Source of the DNA: Mangrovibacterium sp041596335
GTDB taxonomy: Bacteria; Bacteroidota; Bacteroidia; Bacteroidales; Prolixibacteraceae
Length of the DNA: 64,000 bases
Assembly: GCF_041596335.1 (NCBI RefSeq)
Contig: NZ_JBFHIT010000010.1
Span: forward strand, 31,143 to 95,142
Reading direction: 5' to 3'
Shown here: piece after piece, positions 1 through 8,684 of the stretch
Layout: each line of letters starts with the position of its first letter
Position numbering within the stretch: position 1 is the first letter of the stretch
The notes under the pieces: model-generated
Told to the model about the DNA's origin: nothing
What the model saw: only the letters and a program-made list of their open reading frames with translations
The model's database searches: none
Made by a program: the position numbers and the translations under genes

Positions 1-1163
1 TAAACACCATTGCTCCGATACTCACCATGTTTTTCATGATTACCTATGCCATGGTGAATATTGTCGCTCTGGTTGAACAAACATTGGGTCTGCCCAGTTA
101 CCGGCCAACACTGAAAGTTCCGACAATTATTCCAGCGGTTGGTACCTTGGGATCAATCGCCATCATGTTTGTCATGAACGTAATTGTCGCTCTTTTCTCG
201 TTGTCCTTTATTATCGTTTTCTATCTCTATTTAGTGAAAATGAATATCAAGTCGGCAGCCGGAGACTCACGAAGCGGGCTATTTACCGCTCTTGCAGAAT
301 GGGCAACTAAAAAAACGAATAGTTTACGACAGGAGCGTGAAGTTAGGTCGTGGAGACCGGATTTGCTGATGCCGGTAACTTTGCCAAAGGAACTTCGAAG
401 CTCATTTAAGCTCATCCACTCAATTATTTATCCCAAAGGATCGATCAAGATATTGGCGTTGAGACACGAAAATGAAGTTGAACAAAAAAACCTGGAAAAC
501 TTTCTGAAAAACGCTGTTGAAAAGTTCAAAGAAAGTGAATTGTCAGTTTCGTATACCATCATCGACAATACCGACTTTAACACGACCGTGAATGTGAGTA
601 TGCAGTCGTTGAACGCGGCTTTTTTCAAACCAAATAATATCTTCGCCAGCATCGACCCGGCAACCTCTAATCTGGCGTATTACGACAAATTGTTGTTTGA
701 CACAAAGAAGAATAACTTTGGGCTAATAATCTACATTCCGTTTTCGACAGCGAGCCTGGCAATTGAAAAGAGTATCAATTTGTGGATGACGAATCTACCT
801 GTCAACTGGAAAGAAACGTTCAATGTTAGTAACAACGATCTTTCAACCTTGCTCGCATTGCTTATTTGCCGGAATTGGAAAGGAACAATTGATGTTCATT
901 TATTGAACAATGACCCCCAATTGGAATTCTCGGCCGATGATGTTGAAGACTTGAAAACCATGATCCGATTCCCGAAAAGGACTTCAATCTCGGTGAAGAA
1001 AGGCGATTTGCTCGAAAATGTCAACAAAGAACGAAACACCGACGTCAATATTTTTAGTATCGATCCTGGGATGAGCGTGGCGGATATGGTGACCATTGTG
1101 AATCAGAGTCGAATCTCTGCGGTTTTTTGCTCCGATTCCGGATTTGAGAACGTGTTAGTGTAG
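1..1163 (+). CDS. SLC12-like amino acid/cation-chloride transporter, C-terminal part
   Basis: The reading frame is open from the left edge of the window (codons from position 3), so this is the 3' part of a gene that begins upstream. The first residues read NTIAPILTMFF followed by ITYAMVN, which resembles the last transmembrane part of the APC superfamily Na-K-Cl cotransporter (SLC12) group. A second hydrophobic stretch follows at about residues 40-72 counted from the first Met at 27. The remaining ~300 residues are soluble, as in the long cytoplasmic C-terminal domain of SLC12 proteins. I infer an inner-membrane symporter for amino acids or ions; the substrate cannot be told from this fragment. 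Confidence 0.7.
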   Translation, partial: NTIAPILTMFFMITYAMVNIVALVEQTLGLPSYRPTLKVPTIIPAVGTLGSIAIMFVMNVIVALFSLSFIIVFYLYLVKMNIKSAAGDSRSGLFTALAEWATKKTNSLRQEREVRSWRPDLLMPVTLPKELRSSFKLIHSIIYPKGSIKILALRHENEVEQKNLENFLKNAVEKFKESELSVSYTIIDNTDFNTTVNVSMQSLNAAFFKPNNIFASIDPATSNLAYYDKLLFDTKKNNFGLIIYIPFSTASLAIEKSINLWMTNLPVNWKETFNVSNNDLSTLLALLICRNWKGTIDVHLLNNDPQLEFSADDVEDLKTMIRFPKRTSISVKKGDLLENVNKERNTDVNIFSIDPGMSVADMVTIVNQSRISAVFCSDSGFENVLV

Positions 1164-1228
1164 AATACAAGCCTGTCGATCGAATGCTGTAAATTCCCTT
1201 GCCCGGAACCGAATTGAACCATTGATTT

Positions 1229-2665
1229 TTACTCGGGTGTACATTCCGATTTATTGGCAGATTCCTGGATCAAGCGCCAGGCTTCCTGTACATGTTTTAA
1301 TTCGGTTTGAGTTTGGCCAATGCTCATACGCAACCATAGAGTTTTGTTTAGCACCGCGTGACTCAGGTAGATTTTGCCTTCGTTGTTGAGGGAATCCATC
1401 AACCGTTTGTTGAATTCATTTCCTGACTTATGTCGAAAACAAACCAAATTGAAAGGAGGCTCATTCAATAATTCAAATTCATCACTCGTTTTCACCCAAT
1501 GGGCAAATTGCTGAGCCATATCAATATGCTTTGCAATGTGATGGCGGAGTCCATTCGCTCCGTAATGCCGTAAAACGAACCACAATTTTAACGAACGAAA
1601 CCGACGACCCAGTTGAACATGCCAGTCGCGATAATCGATGACAGCACCTTTTTCAGTGGCTTCATTTTTTAAATACTCAGGTAAAATGCTGAGGGTTTTT
1701 ATTAGCACAGCTTTGTCGGCAACCCAAAAGCAGTCGCAATCAAAATTGGTGAACATCCATTTGTGGGGGTTAAACGCGTAACTGTCGGCTAATTCCAGCC
1801 CTTCGAAATGTGAACGGAAGTTTGGTAAAATCGCCGCTGTTCCCGACATGGCAGCATCAACATGCAACCAAATGTCGTATTTCCGGCAGATTTCGCCAAT
1901 CGTTTTAATTGGGTCGATCGCATTTGAGGATGTTGTGCCAATTGTTGCACAAACGAAAAAGGGCTTGAATCCGGCAGTCAAATCGCGCTGGATCTGTTGT
2001 TCCAGCAACTCGGGGCGCAGTGCAAACAATTCGTCCACCGGAATGTGGCGCAGTCGGTCGGTGCCCAGCCCAATTACTTTAATTCCTTTTTCAACCGAGG
2101 AGTGGGTTTGTGTTGAAATGTATGCCGTTAGTCCGGAGTTATCACCGGTTTTGTTGCAGCTAAACTTGGTTTTTCGTTCGCGGGCAGCCAGCAATGCTGC
2201 CAGAACGGCGCTCGACGCGGTATCCTGAATGACTCCACCACCGCTTGCGGTGCTTTTAAAATGAGCGGGGAGCCCCATTAAATCAACAAGCCAATCCATT
2301 ACCTTTGTTTCCAGTTCGGTACAGGCCGGGCTGGTTGCCCATAGCATACCCTGCACGCCCAGTCCGGAAGAAAGCAGATCGCCTAAAATGGATGGAAACG
2401 AATTGTTCGATTGAAAGTAAGCGAAGAAGTTGGGCGATTGCCAATGTGTAATTCCCGGCATAATTATCTGGTCGATATCTTTCATCATGGTCGAAAAATC
2501 TTCGCCACTTTCGGGTGCGGAATCCGGTAATTGCCGGCTGATATCTCCCGGTTTAACTTGCGACATCACCGGATAGTTTTCCACTTGTTCGTAATAATCT
2601 GCAATCCAGTCGATCAGTTTTTTACCTTCCTCTCGGAACTGATCGGGTGTCATATGGTAGTTCAT
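1229..2665 (-). CDS. PLP-dependent group II decarboxylase (aromatic-L-amino-acid decarboxylase-like)
   Basis: The 478-residue protein has the length and layout of group II pyridoxal-phosphate decarboxylases (DOPA/tyrosine/tryptophan decarboxylase family). Visible landmarks are the PLP-stacking His in THSSVEK (about residue 189), the HVDAA motif with the Asp that contacts the pyridine nitrogen (about 270), and the NPHKW motif with the Schiff-base Lys (about 302). These proteins release CO2 from an L-amino acid to give an amine. The substrate is not settled by the sequence; aromatic amino acids are the best guess. It is a cytosolic enzyme. The acylphosphatase gene lies 24 bp upstream on the same strand, so the two may be cotranscribed. 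Confidence 0.9.
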   Translation of the reverse strand: MNYHMTPDQFREEGKKLIDWIADYYEQVENYPVMSQVKPGDISRQLPDSAPESGEDFSTMMKDIDQIIMPGITHWQSPNFFAYFQSNNSFPSILGDLLSSGLGVQGMLWATSPACTELETKVMDWLVDLMGLPAHFKSTASGGGVIQDTASSAVLAALLAARERKTKFSCNKTGDNSGLTAYISTQTHSSVEKGIKVIGLGTDRLRHIPVDELFALRPELLEQQIQRDLTAGFKPFFVCATIGTTSSNAIDPIKTIGEICRKYDIWLHVDAAMSGTAAILPNFRSHFEGLELADSYAFNPHKWMFTNFDCDCFWVADKAVLIKTLSILPEYLKNEATEKGAVIDYRDWHVQLGRRFRSLKLWFVLRHYGANGLRHHIAKHIDMAQQFAHWVKTSDEFELLNEPPFNLVCFRHKSGNEFNKRLMDSLNNEGKIYLSHAVLNKTLWLRMSIGQTQTELKHVQEAWRLIQESANKSECTPE

Positions 2666-2689
2666 TTAGGTTCTGGTTTAAACGCATGG

Positions 2690-2971
2690 CTAATATTTCA
2701 CAAAAAACGATTGGTAGTGCTGCGATTCCGGAAGTTCCGATTTTGAAATCCGGTCGATACGGCTGCACCCGTTTCCAATTTTCAGAAAATCGATAAATGT
2801 TTTGATTGAATCCGAATTTCCCTCGATTTCAATTTCGACACTACCATCCATTTTATTTTTCACCCAACCAACCAGATTGAGTTCATTGGCTTTTTGGGTC
2901 ACAAAGTAGCGAAAGCCAACGCCCTGAACACGGCCAATAACAACCAGGTGGATTTGTTTTCTGGAATTCAC
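2690..2971 (-). CDS. Acylphosphatase
   Basis: A 93-residue protein, the normal length for acylphosphatases, which hydrolyse the carboxyl-phosphate bond of acyl phosphates. The signature loop GRVQGVGFRYF near the N-terminus carries the phosphate-binding Arg, and the GWVKN segment carries the catalytic Asn. It lies 2 bp after a small membrane protein gene and 24 bp before the decarboxylase gene on the same strand, so an operon of three is plausible. Cytosolic; physiological substrate unknown. Confidence 0.92.
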   Translation of the reverse strand: MNSRKQIHLVVIGRVQGVGFRYFVTQKANELNLVGWVKNKMDGSVEIEIEGNSDSIKTFIDFLKIGNGCSRIDRISKSELPESQHYQSFFVKY

Positions 2972-2973
2972 GA

Positions 2974-3348
2974 TCAGCTTATTTCTGTTTGTTGCTTATT
3001 GAAAAGACTTAAGGTTTCAGGCTGAACGAGAGCCCAGATCGAGTAGCCACCCAAGGCTGTGCCAATGGGGAAATTAAGGAGGTTGATTACTGAGATGATA
3101 ATGATTAGAATTCGTCCCCATTCTTTAAATTTTAACAGACCAATAGCTCCAATGATTCCTGGTATCGATGACGCGAAAAGCACAGTAGAAAGAACGTTGG
3201 CTACGATTGATAAAATAAAGTTTGCATCCTGATCACCGGTAATTGCACCGATCAGATTCAATAAATAATGAATGAAAAATGCCAGCCCCAAACTGATGCA
3301 ACTTAGAATGAGATAAAGTATACCGATGATTTGTACATGTTTATGCAT
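2974..3348 (-). CDS. Small polytopic membrane protein, function unknown
   Basis: 124 residues with about four hydrophobic segments (roughly residues 7-32, 44-70, 75-100 and the end of the protein before a short polar tail). A Gly-rich stretch SIPGIIGAIGLLKFKEWGR looks like the turn seen in small DUF4064-type integral membrane proteins. No catalytic motif is visible. It reads into the acylphosphatase gene with only a 2-bp gap. I do not recognise a specific function. Confidence 0.65.
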   Translation of the reverse strand: MHKHVQIIGILYLILSCISLGLAFFIHYLLNLIGAITGDQDANFILSIVANVLSTVLFASSIPGIIGAIGLLKFKEWGRILIIIISVINLLNFPIGTALGGYSIWALVQPETLSLFNKQQTEIS

Positions 3349-3559
3349 GATTCGAATATTGAATGGGATTCACTTTTGTTTTTTGAAAACAAGAAGTTTA
3401 AAAATACTAAGAATGTTCTGAATTAGCAGCCATTTTACGTGCATCATTTTAAACGATAAAACAAGACGGGCGTTTCGCTGTTTTAGTATTGGAGAGGATC
3501 ATGAAGTTCAATCAGTATTTTTTGATTAATTTCGCATCCTCAAAAGAAAGGGTTTAAAT

Positions 3560-3808
3560 ATGAATTTTTTATTGGTTTTAGCCATCGCAGTTGTTTTAGT
3601 TGCCCTTGCGTTTGCAGGGTTGGCAATTAAACTATTGGTAGAAAAAAAAGGTCAGTTTCCGAATTTGCATATCGGTGCCAATGAGCACATGAAGGCGAGA
3701 GGAGTTACTTGTGCCCAAACATTCGACAAGATAGAACAGGCAAAAGCACGTCGGGAATTGACGTTTAAAGAATTGACGTTGATAAAGGATGAACCCGGAA
3801 GTTGTTAG
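3560..3808 (+). CDS. Small single-span membrane protein of the type found beside apbE/nqr in Bacteroidota
   Basis: 82 residues: one N-terminal transmembrane helix (about residues 3-27), then a short soluble tail with IGANEHMKARGVTCAQ. From memory, similar small proteins (one helix followed by an HIxGNxxLxxKGIxC-like stretch) occur next to FAD:protein FMN transferase genes in Bacteroidota, which is the position here: the apbE gene ends 15 bp away on the opposite strand. A role in the respiratory flavoprotein machinery is inference from that context. A weak CCGGAA/TTCCGG inverted repeat spans the stop codon (3795-3816) and may serve as a short terminator for both genes. Confidence 0.6.
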   Translation: MNFLLVLAIAVVLVALAFAGLAIKLLVEKKGQFPNLHIGANEHMKARGVTCAQTFDKIEQAKARRELTFKELTLIKDEPGSC

Positions 3809-3823
3809 TTTTCCGGCCTTGGT

Positions 3824-4840
3824 TTAGGGTTGCATATTCTCTTCTTGAATAAGCGACCGGAAGCCATCGGAGAAATAGCTTTTATAGTCTCCGTTTTCGT
3901 CAGTATAAATAAAATAAACCTCAATTTCGGGAACAGCATTCGCAATCTCGATCGATTTTTCCAGCCCTAGTACCATAAAAGCTGTCGCAAAAGCGTCGGC
4001 AGTCATGCAGCTGTCAGCCAAAACAGTTGAACTGAGCAAACTGTGTTGTACAGGGTATCCGGTTTTGGGATCAATCGTGTGGGCGTATTTTTTACCTCCT
4101 TCAATATAAAAATTCCGATAGTTTCCGGATGACGCCAACGCTTTGTCGCTCAATTCGACGATGGCTTGCAACTGTTGGTCTTGAACGAGAATGTCATCGT
4201 CGGGTTTGCTAATTCCGATGTTCCACGCTTTCCCTTTGGGGTTTACTCCGCGAGCGACCACTTCTCCTCCAATTTCAACCATATAGTTGGTGCATCCTTG
4301 ATCCCGGATGTAGCCGGCGACAACATCCACTGCAAATCCTTTCGCGATAGCACTGCAATCGAGCATGGTGTTAGCGTGTGCTTTCTCAATTTTGCCATTA
4401 ATCAGCTTCACCTTTTTGTAGCCCACCAATTCTTTTAGCGAATCAATTAGCTCAGGTGTTACTTGCTCTTTATTCTTAAATCCAAATCCCCACACATTAA
4501 CCATCGGAGCAACGGTAATATCAAAAGCTCCATCGGTAATCGACGATACTTTTTCAGCCTTCTTATATACGGTCAGAAAATATTGATCGGCGCTTAAATC
4601 CTGATTGGAATTTATTCTTGAGATCACAGAGCTCGAATCGTAGGTAGAAAGCGACTGGTTAAACTCGTTCAATAACGATTTAATTCCTTCGTGAAGATCG
4701 TTTCCGTTCGGCTCCTCGTAACTGATATGATAAATCGTTCCGAAAATAAGACCTTCGTTTCGGATGTACTTATGGTTCGGCTTACACGAATTGAAGGAGA
4801 ACAGAGCTGTTGAAAGCAACAATATAAAAAGGTACTTCAT
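3824..4840 (-). CDS. apbE: FAD:protein FMN transferase (ApbE family lipoprotein)
   Basis: ApbE proteins transfer FMN from FAD onto a Thr of target proteins such as NqrB and NqrC. I start at 4840, where the sequence MKYLFILLLSTALFSFNSCK is a lipoprotein signal peptide with Cys at residue 19; the frame stays open further upstream but that extension is unlikely. Family landmarks include LDCSAIAKGFAVDVV, the EIGGEVVARG segment, and the C-terminal HTIDPKTGYPVQ and SCMTADAFATAFMVLG stretches. At 338 residues it has family length. Because the nqr operon sits about 4 kb away and needs covalent FMN, NqrB/NqrC are the likely substrates; the protein would act on the outer face of the inner membrane. Confidence 0.93.
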   Translation of the reverse strand: MKYLFILLLSTALFSFNSCKPNHKYIRNEGLIFGTIYHISYEEPNGNDLHEGIKSLLNEFNQSLSTYDSSSVISRINSNQDLSADQYFLTVYKKAEKVSSITDGAFDITVAPMVNVWGFGFKNKEQVTPELIDSLKELVGYKKVKLINGKIEKAHANTMLDCSAIAKGFAVDVVAGYIRDQGCTNYMVEIGGEVVARGVNPKGKAWNIGISKPDDDILVQDQQLQAIVELSDKALASSGNYRNFYIEGGKKYAHTIDPKTGYPVQHSLLSSTVLADSCMTADAFATAFMVLGLEKSIEIANAVPEIEVYFIYTDENGDYKSYFSDGFRSLIQEENMQP

Positions 4841-4991
4841 CCTTGTAATTTTTTTGATTCGCAAAGATAGAGGAAAATATTCCTGATGCGGAATCAGGAG
4901 ATCGAAAATGAATTTCATCGCGAAATATTCTGATAGATAGTAAAATTGTGTATTTTCAAACGCTATACTATACCTAATTATTTGTGTGGAT

Positions 4992-6284
4992 ATGAAAAAC
5001 AATCTTCATGAACTGCTGATTGACAGAATCGGAGATGCTGTTTTAGGGAGATATAAAGGAGGGACTTTTGAACAGAAGCTGGTGCTGGTGGGCAGCCTTT
5101 TTGTAGCCATTGTATCACTCGTGGGTTCAATGGCAAACTTTGCGTTAAACCTGACTAGCTCCGGATTAGTCGCAGCAATCTTCAGTTTATTGTCCTTGAT
5201 TTGTTTTTCGTTGGTTCGCTTTGGATTTTTGAGTAAGTGGCTCATAACGTGCGTGTTTTTTGTTTCGATCGTGTTTTGTAATCTGTTGTGGTATTTCAGT
5301 TTTGGTTCGCAGGGATCTGCCCTGTATCTCATTATTGGAGCTTATGTTTTTTTCATCTTAATTGCTAAAGAGGAGCATTATATAGTATTGGTTGTAATTT
5401 GCTTTGTGAATGTGTTGGCGCTTTTCCTGCTCGAACTTCTTTCCCCTGACATTGTTGGGCGTTACCCCGATGAGCCGACACGAATTGCGGATGTATATAG
5501 TGGCGGTCTTTTCGCGCTTATCCTGGTTTTGGGGCTGACGATCTCTGTGAAGCGAAACTATCTCCGTCAGTACGAAAGAGCGAAAAAATCAGATCAGCTT
5601 AAATCCGCTTTTCTAGCCAATTTATCACACGAAGTTCGCACTCCGCTTAATGTTATTTCCGGTTTTACCTCGATGATTCCGGAGATGAACTACTCGGATG
5701 ACGATTTAAAGGCGATTAACCGGATTATCGATTTAAATGGGATGAAGCTGTTAAGCCTGATTGAAGATATTATTGATTTGTCGAAACTCGAAGTGGAGGA
5801 GCTGGAGCTACACTACAGTATGCAGGATCTCCGGAAACTTTTGGAAGATCAGAGACAAGAATTTTGCCGGTATTTGGATGCCGACGCTCTATCGAATATC
5901 AAGCTTGAGTGTCGCGTTGAGGTTGAAAAAAAACAGCAATTTATCGACCCTTTTCGCGTGAAACAGGTTGTTCGTTTGCTTCTTTCAAATGCCTACCGAT
6001 TTACCGAGCATGGAACAATTTTAGTGGGATGCTACGAAAATGATGAGCATTTGATATTCTACGTGAAGGATAGCGGGAGTGGGATAAAAACAGAAAATTA
6101 CTCCGCCATTTTCGATCCGTTTATTAAGATACAGAACCGGGACAATACCCTGGAGGGTGGTGTTGGCATTGGGCTTCACCTGGCAAAACGTCTGGTCGAA
6201 AAAATGAGTGGCAAAATTTGGTTTGAATCCCAATATCGGGTTGGATCTGAGTTTTATTTCTCAATTCCGAAGCGGAAAACGTAA
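4992..6284 (+). CDS. Membrane-bound sensor histidine kinase
   Basis: 430 residues. Several hydrophobic helices fill residues ~25-190 with short loops only, so the sensing part is mostly within the membrane. The HisKA phosphoacceptor box SHEVRTPLN follows at about residue 213, and the HATPase domain shows an N box (LLSNAYRF), DSGSGI and GVGIGLHLAKRLVE. There is no receiver domain and no adjacent response regulator, so its partner must be elsewhere. I choose the ATG at 4992 over the GTG at 4986, two codons upstream in frame. Signal sensed is unknown. Confidence 0.88.
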   Translation: MKNNLHELLIDRIGDAVLGRYKGGTFEQKLVLVGSLFVAIVSLVGSMANFALNLTSSGLVAAIFSLLSLICFSLVRFGFLSKWLITCVFFVSIVFCNLLWYFSFGSQGSALYLIIGAYVFFILIAKEEHYIVLVVICFVNVLALFLLELLSPDIVGRYPDEPTRIADVYSGGLFALILVLGLTISVKRNYLRQYERAKKSDQLKSAFLANLSHEVRTPLNVISGFTSMIPEMNYSDDDLKAINRIIDLNGMKLLSLIEDIIDLSKLEVEELELHYSMQDLRKLLEDQRQEFCRYLDADALSNIKLECRVEVEKKQQFIDPFRVKQVVRLLLSNAYRFTEHGTILVGCYENDEHLIFYVKDSGSGIKTENYSAIFDPFIKIQNRDNTLEGGVGIGLHLAKRLVEKMSGKIWFESQYRVGSEFYFSIPKRKT

Positions 6285-6331
6285 ACGGAGGAAATTCGCT
6301 AAAATAATGGCTGATTCAAGGAAGTATTTTT

Positions 6332-6339
6332 TATTTTTG
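6332..6339 (+). promoter_or_regulatory. -7 box upstream of the YebC gene
   Basis: TATTTTTG matches the Bacteroidota -7 consensus TAnnTTTG and lies 37 bp upstream of the GTG start at 6377. I see no good -33 TTTG at 19-21 bp spacing, so this is a tentative call. Confidence 0.35.
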
Positions 6340-6376
6340 TGCCGTTAAAAATCTTATTCATTAAAATAGATATCCC

Positions 6377-7087
6377 GTGGGAAGAGCATTTGAATATCGC
6401 CGGGCAGCCAAAGAAAAGCGTTGGGGCCACATGTCGCGGATTTTTCCGAAGTTATCCAGAGCAATTACAATGGCAGCAAAAGAAGGCGGACAAGATCCGG
6501 ATATGAATGCCAAATTGCGTACCGCTATCCAAAACGCGAAAGCGCAGAATATGCCGAAGGATAACATTGATTCAGCTATTAAACGGGCAGCCGGGAAAGA
6601 TGCATCAGACTTTACTGAAGTAAACTATGAGGGAAAAGGCCCGCATGGGGTGCTGGTATTTGTTGAATGTGCCACCGACAATACAACCCGCACCGTTGCA
6701 AACGTAAAATCGTATTTCAATAAATCGGGAGGAGGGCTTGTTCCTACCGGATCTCTAGAATTTATGTTTGCTCGTAAAGCGGTGTTCGAGTTCGCAAAAA
6801 CCGATTCCATTGACATTGAAGAGCTCGAATTCGAGTTGATTGATGCCGGGTTGGAGGAGATAGAGGCAGAAGAAGGGATTGTGTATGTAACCGGCGATTA
6901 TACCGCGTTTGGAAGTCTCTCGAAAGCACTGGAAGATAAAGGGATCGAACTAAGCAAAGCTGTGTTGAAACGAATCCCGACCACACCGGTTGAGTTTTCT
7001 GACGAACAATTGGAAGATATCGAAAAACTGTTGGACAAAATCGAAGAGGATGACGATGTTCAGCATGTGTTTACCAATATTGCCTAA
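6377..7087 (+). CDS. YebC/PmpR family DNA-binding translational/transcriptional regulator
   Basis: 236 residues, standard for YebC. The protein opens with MGRAFEYRRAAKEKRW, the usual family start, which supports the GTG at 6377. The first ~75 residues contain the typical FPKLSRAITMAAKEGG and AKAQNMPKDNIDSAIKRA motifs. The acidic middle domain includes EGKGPHGV, and the C-terminal domain ends ... DDDVQHVFTNI, a normal YebC end. YebC-type proteins have been described both as DNA-binding regulators and as ribosome-associated factors helping translation of proline-rich stretches; the sequence alone does not separate these roles. A strong hairpin follows at 7099-7133. Confidence 0.95.
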   Translation: MGRAFEYRRAAKEKRWGHMSRIFPKLSRAITMAAKEGGQDPDMNAKLRTAIQNAKAQNMPKDNIDSAIKRAAGKDASDFTEVNYEGKGPHGVLVFVECATDNTTRTVANVKSYFNKSGGGLVPTGSLEFMFARKAVFEFAKTDSIDIEELEFELIDAGLEEIEAEEGIVYVTGDYTAFGSLSKALEDKGIELSKAVLKRIPTTPVEFSDEQLEDIEKLLDKIEEDDDVQHVFTNIA

Positions 7088-7098
7088 TAAATACCGTG

Positions 7099-7133
7099 CA
7101 AACTCCGCATCCATTTTTTGGGGGCGGAGTTTG
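7099..7133 (+). terminator. Terminator-like hairpin after the YebC gene
   Basis: A perfect 10-bp stem, CAAACTCCGC at 7099-7108 paired with GCGGAGTTTG at 7124-7133, encloses a 15-nt loop and starts 11 bp after the YebC stop codon. A short T-run (TTTTT, 7139-7143) follows after a few bases. Its position argues against extending the next gene upstream to a TTG at 7118. Confidence 0.75.
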
Positions 7134-7168
7134 TAGCGTTTTTCACTAACCTGAAATCACTTAATTAC

Positions 7169-8173
7169 ATGGGAATGTCAGTTGACCCTGCACAGCCAGA
7201 CGATAAACTATATAAGCTTTACTGCGGTTATTGGGATCTCATGCAAAGGAACGTGAAGCCCTATTATTACCTCAAAGCGTTTGCCCGCTTTCTGATGCCA
7301 CGTGCAGTACTGCAAAATATTTTGGAACGAAGGCTAGGTCAGGTTCGGAAGTTTGATCAGGATTACCTTGAAACTCGGGTGAGTTATTACAATAAACTAA
7401 CTGAGGTTTCGGACGTTAAAGATCAATTAACGAAGTTGGCGGATTTCAGGTTGCCCGAAAAACAACGGGTGTACTTTTTCGACAGCTATGAGTTTATGCG
7501 TTTTTTCAGCTTTAGGAAAAGTGCTGATTTTCTATTTGGGGATATCATCCATGTGCCAGATTATCCCGCATTCACCAAAAGCCGGCCAATAGAGGGAGAT
7601 AATCGAAATTCGGTGCTTCTCAATTTAGATAAAGTGAGGCATTTTTTGTTCATTAAGGATCCGGTTTCGTTTGTCAGAAAAAAAGATATGCTTGTCGGGC
7701 GGTCAAATGCTAAGCAGCCTCACCGGAAACGATTTTTGGAAATGTACTTCGGGCACCCGCTTTGTAATCTTGGGCAGATTAATACCAATGAGAATAGTCA
7801 CAAGTGGCAAGTTGGGAAAATGACCTTGCGGGAGCATCTGAACTATAAATTCATTTTATGCCTTGAGGGTTTTGATGTTGCAACCAATCTAAAATGGGTG
7901 ATGTCGTCGAATTCGCTGGCGGTAATGCCTAAGCCGGTTTACGAAACATGGTTTATGGAAGGAACTTTGAAGCCAAACGTTCACTATGTTGAGATTAAGG
8001 CTGATTATAGTGATTTGGAAGAACGGTTACAGTATTTTATAGAACATCCTGATGAAGCCTTGCAGATTGTCCGAAACGCGAATAATTACGTCAAGCAGTT
8101 TCAAAATAAAAAGCAGGAAGAGCTGATCTCGTTGATGGTGATCCAAAAGTATTTCGAGAAAACCGGGCAGTAA
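7169..8173 (+). CDS. Glycosyltransferase family 90-like protein (CAP10/LpsA type)
   Basis: 334 residues. The C-terminal half holds the stretch KMTLREHLNYKFILCLEGFDVATNLKWVMSSNS (given in part), which matches the conserved core of GT90/CAP10 proteins and LpsA-type lipopolysaccharide core glycosyltransferases, where YKF..ldG...s..lk.ll.snS is typical. No signal peptide or membrane helix is evident, so it likely works at the cytoplasmic side on lipooligosaccharide or another glycan. Start at the ATG 7169 (a second ATG is at 7175); the longer frame from TTG 7118 would begin inside the hairpin loop and is rejected. Acceptor and donor sugar unknown. Confidence 0.8.
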   Translation: MGMSVDPAQPDDKLYKLYCGYWDLMQRNVKPYYYLKAFARFLMPRAVLQNILERRLGQVRKFDQDYLETRVSYYNKLTEVSDVKDQLTKLADFRLPEKQRVYFFDSYEFMRFFSFRKSADFLFGDIIHVPDYPAFTKSRPIEGDNRNSVLLNLDKVRHFLFIKDPVSFVRKKDMLVGRSNAKQPHRKRFLEMYFGHPLCNLGQINTNENSHKWQVGKMTLREHLNYKFILCLEGFDVATNLKWVMSSNSLAVMPKPVYETWFMEGTLKPNVHYVEIKADYSDLEERLQYFIEHPDEALQIVRNANNYVKQFQNKKQEELISLMVIQKYFEKTGQ

Positions 8174-8623
8174 GGGGAGTCGTCTTGCATTCGAAAGGCC
8201 TCAGTTCGGGCTGTATAATCGAGCGTTTAACTTATTTGCACCGAATCGGACTTACAAATCGGAGGGGATCCGGCATTCGTTTAAAGGGGCTAAAGCTAAT
8301 GCTCCGATTGATGTGAGAATATGCCAGCTTATTGGCATCTGCGATTTTTGGATTGACACACTTTCCACTGAAGTATTCTATTGAAATTAGGGCTCGGTTT
8401 CTCATCTCATTCCTGAATCCCGAAATTTTAGCTCCCCGTTAATTGATGGCTGCCAAAGAGCCAACCAAGGGTGAGCCCACTCCCAGGTTATTGCTTACAA
8501 ATATCAAGGTTAAACGATGGAGTCTACATACTGATGTTTTCAGTTTATATGCCGTTTTGAAGACGTAACGTCAGCCGCTGAGTTTTTAATCGTACTCGAA
8601 GGCATGTTCGGTGCCATGCACGC
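8174..8623. other. Intergenic gap with no recognisable gene
   Basis: About 450 bp between the GT90-like gene and the terminator of the nqr operon. I find no long frame with recognisable similarity, no tRNA, and no tandem repeat. A frame of about 57 codons exists on the minus strand (roughly 8235-8405) but its product matches nothing I know. The segment may be decayed sequence. Confidence 0.5.
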
Positions 8624-8660
8624 AAAAAAAAGAGCCATTCCCTATTATGGAACGGCTCTT
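8624..8660 (-). terminator. Rho-independent terminator of the nqr operon
   Basis: Read on the minus strand, the stem AAGAGCCGTTCC pairs with GGAATGGCTCTT around a 7-nt loop with one mismatch (8631-8659), followed by a T-run (complement of A-run 8624-8630). It begins 25 bp after the nqrF stop codon. Confidence 0.85.
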
Positions 8661-8684
8661 TGATATATGTTTCAATACTGAAAT

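Noticed and set aside
7118..7168. Longer N-terminus for the GT90-like protein from TTG 7118
   Set aside because: The start would fall in the loop of a strong terminator hairpin; ATG 7169 is available.
8174..8623. A small minus-strand gene (about 57 codons) in the gap before the nqr terminator
   Set aside because: No recognisable protein pattern, no promoter box and no homologous context; treated as non-coding.
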